Shown one piece after another: positions 1-4,906 of a stretch of 6,270 bases of DNA. A program made the translations under genes and the position numbers. A model generated the notes under the pieces. It saw only the letters and a program-made list of their open reading frames with translations, was not told where the DNA came from and did no database searches. The stretch comes from Clostridia bacterium (GTDB taxonomy: Bacteria; Bacillota; Clostridia; Christensenellales; CAG-1252), in NCBI GenBank assembly GCA_009928745.1, contig SACC01000084.1, forward strand, positions 1 through 6,270, in the 5' to 3' direction. Each line of letters begins with the position of its first letter. Positions within the stretch are counted from its first letter, which is position 1.

Positions 1-807
1 CTCTTGGAGCGGTGTTGCGCCAAAGCCGTTGATTAAGATAGCGATTTCTTTTTTGCTGCGGCTTGTAATCTTGAGATCCTTGAGAAGGGCGGTAACCATT
101 CTCTTAGCAAGCTCGTCTGCCGTTGCGATTTTTTCGCGTCTGATTCCCGGCTCGCCGTGAATGCCTACGCCGTATTCCATTTCCTTTTCACCAAGTTCAA
201 AAGTCGGGCTGCCCTTAGCTGGTACGGTGCATGAAGTAAACGCAAAGCCGATTGAACGGACGTTCTCGACAACTTTCTCTGCAATAGCCTTAACTTCTGC
301 AAGATCTTTGCCTTTTTCAGCTGCCGCGCCTGCGATTTTGTGTACTAATATTGTACCTGCAACGCCTCTTCTGCCTACTGTGTATAAACTGTCCTGAACC
401 GCGATATCGTCGTCTACTTTTACATAGTCAACTTTTATGCCGTCCTCGGAGGCAAGATGCGCGGCGTTCTTAAAGTTCATCATATCGCCGCTGTAATTCT
501 TGATAATAAGCAAAGTGCCTTTTTTGCTAGCTGTCGCTCTTATCGCTTGATATACCTGAATCTGTGATGGAGATGCAAAAACATCGCCGCATACTGCTGC
601 ATCCAGCATACCCTTGCCGATAAAACCTGCGTGAGCGGGCTCGTGACCCGAACCGCCGCCGCTTATTAAGCTGACTTTATTTTGGTCAACGACCTTTTTC
701 TTAACAACTTTGAATTTCTTAACGAACTCCAGCTCGGGATGAGCAAGAGCAATACCGTTGCACATCTCTATTACAACGGTCTCCGGAGCATTAATTATTT
801 TCTTCAT
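1..807 (-). CDS. dhaK: Dihydroxyacetone kinase subunit DhaK (3' end cut by window edge)
   Basis: DhaK binds dihydroxyacetone covalently through a histidine and presents it for phosphorylation to dihydroxyacetone phosphate, in the cytoplasm. The visible 269 residues read MKKIINAPETVVIEM at the start. They contain GGGSGHEP (50-57, with His55), IIKNYSGDM (101-109, with Asp108), DSLYTVGRRG (139-148) and GVGIHGEPG (213-221). By recalled comparison with E. coli DhaK, His55, Asp108 and His217 match the substrate-binding/catalytic His56, Asp109 and His218. The frame is open to base 1, ending at GFGATPLQE, so about 60 C-terminal residues are missing if it has the usual Firmicutes length near 330. The ATG lies 2 bases after the gldA stop, so the two are cotranscribed. 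The phosphoryl donor (PTS protein DhaM or ATP) cannot be told, because dhaL/dhaM or a fused DhaL domain would lie beyond the edge. Confidence 0.96.
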   Translation of the reverse strand, partial: MKKIINAPETVVIEMCNGIALAHPELEFVKKFKVVKKKVVDQNKVSLISGGGSGHEPAHAGFIGKGMLDAAVCGDVFASPSQIQVYQAIRATASKKGTLLIIKNYSGDMMNFKNAAHLASEDGIKVDYVKVDDDIAVQDSLYTVGRRGVAGTILVHKIAGAAAEKGKDLAEVKAIAEKVVENVRSIGFAFTSCTVPAKGSPTFELGEKEMEYGVGIHGEPGIRREKIATADELAKRMVTALLKDLKITSRSKKEIAILINGFGATPLQE

Positions 808-809
808 AA

Positions 810-1943
810 TTAGCAAATACCTCCCTTATAATCTGCGCCGATTGTGTCAGCAGTCTTAATAGCAGCAGCTACTGCTTCGGCAGTAATAGCGAAAGGCATA
901 GCGTGTATGGACTCTTCAGCTAAGCAAGATTTCTGAGCAACAGCCATAAGCTCTTCGTCTGAGATGCTGTCTACGCCGATATCGGCAAGACAAACGGGAA
1001 GACCAACTGTCAGGCAGAATTCAAGGACTTCATACAATTCTTCTTCGGGAGCGTTCTCAAGCACAAGCTGCGCGATTGTACCGAAAGCAACTTTCTCTCC
1101 GTGGAAATATTTATGAGTGCCTTCAAGTAATGTAAGACCGTTATGAATTGCATGTGCGCCGGCTAAGCCGCCGCTCTCAAAGCCGAGACCAGATAGCAGA
1201 ATGTTCGCTTCAATGATATTTTCGAGCGCCTGTGTAACCATATTATTGTCGCAAGCGGCTTTTGCCTTTGCGCCGTCGGAAAGTAGTGTCTCATAGCAAA
1301 GCTTCGCAAGCGCGAGCGCTGTGTTGGTGCCTTTGGCAGGAGGAGTATAGCCCTCGCGGAAACCGCAAGGAAGACCTGCATTAACATTGGAATAAGAATT
1401 ATGAGTCGCTCTCGCCTCAAAATAAGTTGAAAGCGCGTCGCCCATACCGGACACTAAGAAGCGGGTAGGAGCTTTGGCAATAATGGTCGTGTCAATCAGG
1501 ACAACGCTTGGATTAGCTTTGTAATATGCGTAATCGTCGAATGCGCCCTCAGGAGTGTAAAGCACTGCGGAGTGACTGGTAGGAGCGTCCGTTGCTGCGA
1601 TTGTAGGAACAATAATCAACGCTTCGCCTTCTGCAACGCACTTCGCGGTGTCTATCGCTTTGCCGCCGCCAAGACCTATTGTACAAGCGCATTTATTGGC
1701 TTTAGCTACATCTTGAAGTCTTGCAACCTCTTGTCTTGAACACTCGCCATGGAAGTTGCTCGCAATAAAAGTCACATCGTACTTTTTAGCTGTTGCGTCT
1801 AGCTTAGCCTTTACGCGGTTGACATCATCAGGATGCGCGATAAGTAGCGCGGAGTTGCCGAAAGTCTTGACAAAATAACCTAAATTAAGTAACTCGTCTT
1901 CACCTTGAACATACTTACTCGGACAAATAAAAGCTTTTCTCAT
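810..1943 (-). CDS. gldA: Glycerol dehydrogenase (NAD-dependent, metal-dependent ADH family III)
   Basis: It oxidises glycerol to dihydroxyacetone with NAD+, the first step of oxidative glycerol use; the product feeds DhaK next door. The 377 residues are near the usual length of about 365-370. The Rossmann-type NAD region carries GLGGGKAIDTAK (90-101) and VPTIAATDAPTSHS (112-125). The metal ligands expected for the family are present: Asp169 in GMGDAL, His264 in GAHAIHNGL and His281 in HGEKVAFG. NIIEANILLSGLGFESGGLA is very close to E. coli GldA as I recall it. An apparent insertion of about 12 residues lies around 187-205 (GLPCGFREGYTPPAKG) relative to E. coli. The start is ATG with AAAGGAGA 7 bases upstream. 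It is the first gene of a unit with dhaK. It is soluble and cytoplasmic. A dehydrogenase for another small polyol is possible, but the dhaK partner favours glycerol. Confidence 0.96.
   Translation of the reverse strand: MRKAFICPSKYVQGEDELLNLGYFVKTFGNSALLIAHPDDVNRVKAKLDATAKKYDVTFIASNFHGECSRQEVARLQDVAKANKCACTIGLGGGKAIDTAKCVAEGEALIIVPTIAATDAPTSHSAVLYTPEGAFDDYAYYKANPSVVLIDTTIIAKAPTRFLVSGMGDALSTYFEARATHNSYSNVNAGLPCGFREGYTPPAKGTNTALALAKLCYETLLSDGAKAKAACDNNMVTQALENIIEANILLSGLGFESGGLAGAHAIHNGLTLLEGTHKYFHGEKVAFGTIAQLVLENAPEEELYEVLEFCLTVGLPVCLADIGVDSISDEELMAVAQKSCLAEESIHAMPFAITAEAVAAAIKTADTIGADYKGGIC
819..827 (-). promoter_or_regulatory. dhaK ribosome binding site inside the gldA 3' end
   Basis: The minus strand reads AAGGGAGGT, 11 bases before the dhaK ATG. 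It lies in the last codons of gldA and itself encodes Lys-Gly-Gly of the GldA C-terminus (KGGIC). This fixes the dhaK start and points to translational coupling of the two genes. The spacer is slightly long. Confidence 0.8.
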
Positions 1944-1950
1944 TGATAAA

Positions 1951-1958
1951 TCTCCTTT
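1951..1958 (-). promoter_or_regulatory. gldA ribosome binding site
   Basis: The minus strand reads AAAGGAGA with a 7-base spacer to the ATG at 1943, which settles the gldA start. No competing in-frame start has such a site. Confidence 0.8.
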
Positions 1959-1975
1959 ATAAAAAAATTAATAAA

Positions 1976-1989
1976 AAGCCATACGGCTT
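1976..1989 (-). promoter_or_regulatory. Small hairpin plus T-rich run in the gldA leader (possible attenuator)
   Basis: On the minus strand a perfect 5-bp stem AAGCC/GGCTT closes a GTAT tetraloop and is followed by TTTTATTAATTTTTTT. It lies between the predicted transcription start (near 1997) and the ribosome binding site. The form resembles a weak intrinsic terminator, but the stem is short and the T run is interrupted. It could equally be a chance fold or a 5' stabilising hairpin. Confidence 0.3.
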
Positions 1990-1999
1990 GTACTATCTT
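1989..1999 (-). repeat. Block B, left copy of inverted flanking similarity
   Basis: AAGATAGTACA on the minus strand is identical to the plus-strand sequence at 3650-3660. It overlaps the predicted gldA transcription start. Together with block A (2109-2125 and 3576-3592) it makes the two sides of the 449-residue gene look like diverged inverted copies. Confidence 0.4.
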
Positions 2000-2003
2000 T
2001 ATT

Positions 2004-2031
2004 ATTATAACATCAAAAAGAGATATGTCAA
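2004..2031 (-). promoter_or_regulatory. Sigma-A promoter of gldA-dhaK
   Basis: The minus strand carries a perfect -35 TTGACA (2031-2026), a 16-base spacer and a perfect -10 TATAAT (2009-2004). Transcription should start near 1997, giving a leader of about 54 bases. Both hexamers match consensus, which suggests a strong promoter. Any catabolic control would need a repressor or carbon-source operator nearby; the inverted repeat at 2062-2084 is a candidate. Confidence 0.82.
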
Positions 2032-2061
2032 TACCGATTTTACAATTAATGGGAAAAAGTA

Positions 2062-2084
2062 TGCAAAAAATAGCGGTTTTTGCA
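2062..2084. repeat. Inverted repeat between the orphan gene and gldA (weak terminator or operator)
   Basis: The arms TGCAAAAA and TTTTTGCA pair perfectly over 8 bp around a 7-base loop (ATAGCGG on the plus strand). It lies about 57 bases after the stop of the upstream 449-residue gene and 30 bases upstream of the gldA -35 box. The stem is A/T-rich and no clean T-tract follows on the minus strand (TACTTTTTCCC comes next), so it is a poor intrinsic terminator. The two-fold symmetry and position would also suit a repressor site for gldA. No known operator consensus was matched. Confidence 0.4.
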
Positions 2085-2108
2085 ATTGAAGATAGGGAAC
2101 GACTATTT

Positions 2109-2125
2109 TGTTCTTAATGCGGGTT
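2109..2125. repeat. Block A, left arm of an imperfect inverted repeat flanking the orphan gene
   Basis: The plus strand reads TGTTCTTAATGCGGGTT. Its reverse complement matches the plus-strand sequence at 3576-3592 at 16 of 17 bases. It starts 16 bases beyond the stop codon of the 449-residue gene. No target-site duplication is visible outside the arms. Confidence 0.5.
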
Positions 2126-2141
2126 GGATGGCGGCACGGCT

Positions 2142-3491
2142 TTAATTGCCAGACAGTTTAATAAAAACATCTTGGTCTCCCCAGTTAGAGAGATGTTGAC
2201 CGGAGGCAAGCGTAGTTGTATATAAGGTATATATTGTGCTGCCGTGCTTGAAGCCAAAAACTTTTGTGGTGCTTACTCCGACAACAGACTGAAGCGCGGT
2301 AGCGTAAAAATGATTGCCGTCATATGAAAAGACAACAGCGGTATTATTGGCGCCGTATGTGATAGCGGTAATGTATAAATAACCTTCATATACTTCGATA
2401 TTAGTAACTTGTTTAATATTGGAAAAGTCAGTAAAGTTGCGTGATACTATATCTCCGTTACGGCATACAAAGTAACTCTTGCCTTGCCCGTTTTCGCCAT
2501 ATATTAGCGCAAAATAGCCGCAACCGTTAAATGATATGCGTATATTAGTGCAAGAGGCAAGCGTTGAGGACGCGCTAAGCAAATAATTGCTGTCATACCA
2601 TTTAAGATAACCGATTCCATTCGCAATTGTCGATATAACATATCCGCTCTGCGTCGGGATAATTTCTTCAATCGGAGTTGAGCAAATTTCTGTGACTTTA
2701 AGAATAACGTTGCTGCTGAACTTTATAACCGAGCCTTTCCCGTTGATATTAGCGTATAGATAATAATTATCAATATAGAAGCATTCGACCAGCGTTAGCG
2801 AGGAGGCAAAGACGCTGTTAAGAGTAAATGCCGTTGTCAAATCGGCGTTAAGCGCAAATACCGTTAGTTTGTTGTCGTATGATGTAATAAGCAGATTATA
2901 AGGATATATATAACGCAAAATACTTTCGGAAAAGATATAAGGCAATACTAGTTTTGAGCTGAATAATTCTGTAGTTATAGTATATATTACCGTTTCATTG
3001 CTGTGAGTTGCGACAATCATTATGCCGTTATCATATAGACATGATGCCGCAAAACTTTCATTAACCGCGCTTTGTAGCGTATTTACCGAGAGAAGCGTAC
3101 CGGTAGATGTCATTTTCGCTACCGCTATATTGGTTGCCTTGGCGTGGGTATCGCAAGAGTCTGAGTCGGTCTCGAATATTATGTAAATGCTGTTGCCGAT
3201 AACATGATAATTCTTTACGTTTTCCTTGCCGTAACCCCCGATGTTGTTTATTTTTTCCCCGAGATTAAGCTCTTTTGCCAAGCGTGGCAGCGTGGTATAA
3301 AATGGCGTAACCACCGGTTCGGTTATCGGCGGGAGCTGTTCGTTATTGTTGTTATTGCTCGGCAAAGTATTCACTTGCTCTGATGTTGTGTTGGGCGCCC
3401 CTTTAACATATGTATTTACATAAGTAATGCCGAAAAATAAACTGATTGATAAAAGTATCGTTATAATAAGTCCTTTTGTTAGGGTTTTCAT
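2142..3491 (-). CDS. Membrane-anchored or secreted protein of unknown function, beta-propeller-like
   Basis: I do not recognise this 449-residue protein. Residues 1-7 are short and basic (MKTLTKG), followed by a hydrophobic stretch at about 8-25 (LIITILLSISLFFGITYV). This is a signal peptide or single N-terminal anchor; there is no lipobox cysteine. Residues 31-65 form a polar linker rich in Asn, Pro and Thr with five consecutive Asn (46-50). The rest is dominated by short beta strands separated by turns such as YDN, NADL, YDGN and CRNGD, as in a beta-propeller. Residues 84-140 (GGYGKENV, SIYIIFETDS, NIAVAKM, GTLLSVNTL) and the end (WGDQDVFIKLSG) resemble SBBP-type propeller repeats; that is inference by eye. 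Seven cysteines (113, 151, 237, 270, 314, 324, 343) lie in the exported part. The start is ATG with GGGGAGG 8 bases upstream. It appears to be a single-gene unit. A plausible role is a surface sensor or binding protein, but no catalytic motif is seen. Confidence 0.85.
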   Translation of the reverse strand: MKTLTKGLIITILLSISLFFGITYVNTYVKGAPNTTSEQVNTLPSNNNNNEQLPPITEPVVTPFYTTLPRLAKELNLGEKINNIGGYGKENVKNYHVIGNSIYIIFETDSDSCDTHAKATNIAVAKMTSTGTLLSVNTLQSAVNESFAASCLYDNGIMIVATHSNETVIYTITTELFSSKLVLPYIFSESILRYIYPYNLLITSYDNKLTVFALNADLTTAFTLNSVFASSLTLVECFYIDNYYLYANINGKGSVIKFSSNVILKVTEICSTPIEEIIPTQSGYVISTIANGIGYLKWYDSNYLLSASSTLASCTNIRISFNGCGYFALIYGENGQGKSYFVCRNGDIVSRNFTDFSNIKQVTNIEVYEGYLYITAITYGANNTAVVFSYDGNHFYATALQSVVGVSTTKVFGFKHGSTIYTLYTTTLASGQHLSNWGDQDVFIKLSGN

Positions 3492-3499
3492 AATAAATT

Positions 3500-3506
3500 C
3501 CTCCCC
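3500..3506 (-). promoter_or_regulatory. Ribosome binding site of the orphan membrane protein
   Basis: The minus strand reads GGGGAGG with an 8-base spacer to the ATG at 3491. It is a strong site and supports both the start codon and the gene being expressed. Confidence 0.8.
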
Positions 3507-3514
3507 GTTATATA

Positions 3515-3523
3515 CTTATAGCA
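3515..3523 (-). promoter_or_regulatory. Possible extended -10 promoter of the orphan gene
   Basis: The minus strand reads TGCTATAAG, an extended -10 form (TGnTATAAT). No good -35 box lies 16-18 bases upstream, and the implied leader is only about 17 bases. A second extended -10 (TGTTATATT, 3574-3566) is an alternative. I cannot choose between them. Confidence 0.3.
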
Positions 3524-3575
3524 CAACGTTAGAGACCGCAGAACATATATCGTAAGATAAGTCAAAATATAACAA

Positions 3576-3592
3576 AACCAGCATTAAGAACA
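3576..3592. repeat. Block A, right arm of an imperfect inverted repeat flanking the orphan gene
   Basis: The plus strand reads AACCAGCATTAAGAACA, the reverse complement of 2109-2125 except for one base. It lies 84 bases upstream of the orphan gene start and overlaps no other assigned element. Confidence 0.5.
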
Positions 3593-3649
3593 TACTGCAA
3601 ACTTTATTTTCTTAAATTTGGTATTTGCGCCTTTACATTAAAAAATAAT

Positions 3650-3660
3650 AAGATAGTACA
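3650..3660 (+). repeat. Block B, right copy of inverted flanking similarity
   Basis: AAGATAGTACA here is identical to the minus strand at 1999-1989. Both copies are preceded by AATAAT-rich sequence and, about 30-36 bases further back, by GGTATT. Read outward from the orphan gene, block A comes before block B on both sides. Confidence 0.4.
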
Positions 3661-3708
3661 TAATATTTGTACTGCAAAAACGAACTACTAATTAAATAAA
3701 TTACATAT

Positions 3709-3724
3709 CAGTACTTAAGTACTG
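3709..3724. repeat. Perfect 16-bp palindrome downstream of murG
   Basis: CAGTACTTAAGTACTG is its own reverse complement. Outer arms ACATAT (3703-3708) and ATATGT (3731-3736) could extend the fold with a one-sided bulge. It begins about 50 bases after the murG stop. It may serve as a weak murG terminator or 3'-end hairpin (no T-tract follows on the minus strand), or as a protein-binding site. Confidence 0.5.
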
Positions 3725-3775
3725 TGATTTATATGTTATTACTTTTAACTTCCAATAGTAATTTTTCCAAGCTGC

Positions 3776-4786
3776 TTAGCGGCAATGCGAAACTATCTCT
3801 TGTACTATTTTTTCGGGAGTTTTTTTATCATAAACCTTTTGAGGAGAAGGAGAGAAAACGGCATCGCTGATAAAAGACATAAGGTTATAAGGAGTAAGTT
3901 TTTCCTGAGGCAATACGTTGATTAAGCCCAGCTTTTTATAATACGCGGCATTATCTACCTGATCGCCTCGCGAAGCGCCCTCAGGCAGTGGAATAGCCAA
4001 TACTTTTTTGCCAAGCGCCGTTAACTCGGCAAGTGTGGACGCGCCTGCGCGGCAAACGATGAGATCGCTTGCTGCAAAGTAGTCTTCAATATTGTCTACA
4101 AAATCTATTGCAAAATAATTTTCCTGATGTCTTAGCGACTTTTCTCCTTTAATATGCAATATATTGTAATCGCCTAGCGCAGAAAGCGTTTTTTCCAGAC
4201 AGTCGTTAATGGCTTTTGCACCCAGACTACCGCCCAAAAACAGTATAATTGGGCGTTGTATTCGGAATAGGTTGCGCACTATCTGCGGATTACCTTCAAA
4301 AATCCGTTGTCTGACGGGCATGCCAAGACATATTCCTTTTTCGCTGGTTTTGGGAAAAGAGGTTATGAACGCCGCGCAAAACGGCATTGAGATGCGGTTA
4401 GCTAAGCCGATTGTCATATCCGATTCGTGACATACTACGGGTATTTTCAGGCTCCTTGCAGCAAACACCGTAGGCAAAGCGCAATAACCGCCTTTAGAAA
4501 ACACCACATCGGGCTTTAATTTTGAAAGTATTAATTTCGCAGCTTTTATCCCTTTTGCCATAACAAATGGTATTCTTAGATTGGTAAGGATTTTGCCCCG
4601 TACCAGTTTTATAGACTGGGCAGAGTAAAAAGGCAATCCCTCTTTTTCTGCAATTTTTTCCTCCATTTTACCTTTTTCGCCGATATAATAAATATTCGAG
4701 AAATATTCTTTCAAGGATGGTAAAAGCGCGATGTTAGGCATTATATGCCCGGCTGTGCCTCCGCCTGTCAAAACTATACTTTTCAT
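3776..4786 (-). CDS. murG: MurG, UDP-GlcNAc:lipid I N-acetylglucosaminyltransferase
   Basis: MurG adds GlcNAc to undecaprenyl-diphospho-MurNAc-pentapeptide (lipid I) to make lipid II, at the inner face of the membrane, in peptidoglycan synthesis. Residues (from the ATG) show the GT-B/GT28 layout: GGGTAGHIMPN (8-18, His14) in the acceptor domain, FSKGGY (96-101), HESDMTIGLANR (120-131), then the donor domain with FLGGSLGAKAIN (183-194), CRAGASTLAELTALGK (245-260) carrying the UDP-GlcNAc-binding Glu254, and SRGDQVDNA (272-280). HESDMT and ASRGDQ are typical of clostridial MurG as I recall it. The length of 336 is slightly short but complete. Start choice: an in-frame GTG at 4792 lies inside the ribosome binding site AGAGGTGG and has no site of its own, so ATG 4786 is preferred. 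It stands alone rather than in a mur/fts cluster and diverges from the hydrolase gene. Confidence 0.95.
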   Translation of the reverse strand: MKSIVLTGGGTAGHIMPNIALLPSLKEYFSNIYYIGEKGKMEEKIAEKEGLPFYSAQSIKLVRGKILTNLRIPFVMAKGIKAAKLILSKLKPDVVFSKGGYCALPTVFAARSLKIPVVCHESDMTIGLANRISMPFCAAFITSFPKTSEKGICLGMPVRQRIFEGNPQIVRNLFRIQRPIILFLGGSLGAKAINDCLEKTLSALGDYNILHIKGEKSLRHQENYFAIDFVDNIEDYFAASDLIVCRAGASTLAELTALGKKVLAIPLPEGASRGDQVDNAAYYKKLGLINVLPQEKLTPYNLMSFISDAVFSPSPQKVYDKKTPEKIVQEIVSHCR

Positions 4787-4788
4787 AG

Positions 4789-4796
4789 CCACCTCT
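4789..4796 (-). promoter_or_regulatory. murG ribosome binding site that decides the start
   Basis: The minus strand reads AGAGGTGG just upstream of ATG 4786 (5 bases after GAGG). The alternative GTG start at 4792 is part of this motif, which argues against the longer product. A possible -10 TATACT lies at 4818-4813 on the minus strand, without a clear -35 box. Confidence 0.75.
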
Positions 4797-4848
4797 AATC
4801 TGTTTTATGTTTAGTATAAAAAAAATGTTAAAATAATTCGCTTTGCTA

Positions 4849-4877
4849 TTGAAAAAATAATATATTTATTGTAAAAT
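4849..4877 (+). promoter_or_regulatory. Sigma-A promoter of the alpha/beta hydrolase gene
   Basis: TTGAAA (4849-4854), a 17-base spacer and TAAAAT (4872-4877) differ from consensus by one base each. Transcription should begin near 4884, giving a leader of about 23 bases that contains the ribosome binding site. It lies in the 120-base divergent gap with murG. Confidence 0.7.
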
Positions 4878-4896
4878 AAATTTATATTGACTATAT

Positions 4897-4902
4897 GGAG
4901 GT
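4897..4902 (+). promoter_or_regulatory. Ribosome binding site that decides the hydrolase start
   Basis: GGAGGT lies 4 bases before ATG 4907. An upstream in-frame ATG at 4895 overlaps this site (ATGGAGG) and would itself have no ribosome binding site, so the longer product beginning MEVI is unlikely. Confidence 0.75.
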
Positions 4903-4906
4903 TATA

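Larger units (their letters stand above)
3492..3775. other. AT-rich intergenic region between murG and the orphan gene
   Basis: These 284 bases hold no convincing gene on either strand. Visible content: the orphan gene's ribosome binding site and candidate -10 elements, block A (3576-3592), block B (3650-3660), a 6-bp inverted repeat AGTACA/TGTACT at 3655-3673, and a perfect 16-bp palindrome at 3709-3724. No GC-rich hairpin with a T-tract follows murG, so where murG transcription stops is unclear. A small RNA cannot be excluded, but nothing specific supports one. Confidence 0.6.

Noticed and set aside
161..397. Plus-strand open frame of 78 codons
   Set aside because: It lies wholly antisense to dhaK, which has clear family motifs; no ribosome binding site or recognisable protein.
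1163..1420. Minus-strand open frame of 85 codons within gldA
   Set aside because: Out-of-frame shadow of gldA, Arg/Leu/Ala-rich in the way shadow frames are, with no start signal.
2100..3600. Orphan gene plus inverted flanks as a proven transposon
   Set aside because: No transposase, no target-site duplication beside the arms, and the arms match over short blocks only; kept as a finding, not called a mobile element.
3593..3678. Direct repeat TACTGCAAA (3593-3601 and 3670-3678) as a possible attachment site or iteron pair
   Set aside because: Nine bases in AT-rich DNA is within chance, there are only two copies, and no integrase or replication gene is nearby.
4209..4430. Plus-strand open frame opposite murG
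   Set aside because: Antisense shadow of a conserved gene, with no ribosome binding site or recognisable motif.
4793..4906. Riboswitch or RNA leader in the murG-hydrolase gap
   Set aside because: The gap is short, A/T-rich and fully accounted for by the two ribosome binding sites and the hydrolase promoter; no structured element seen.
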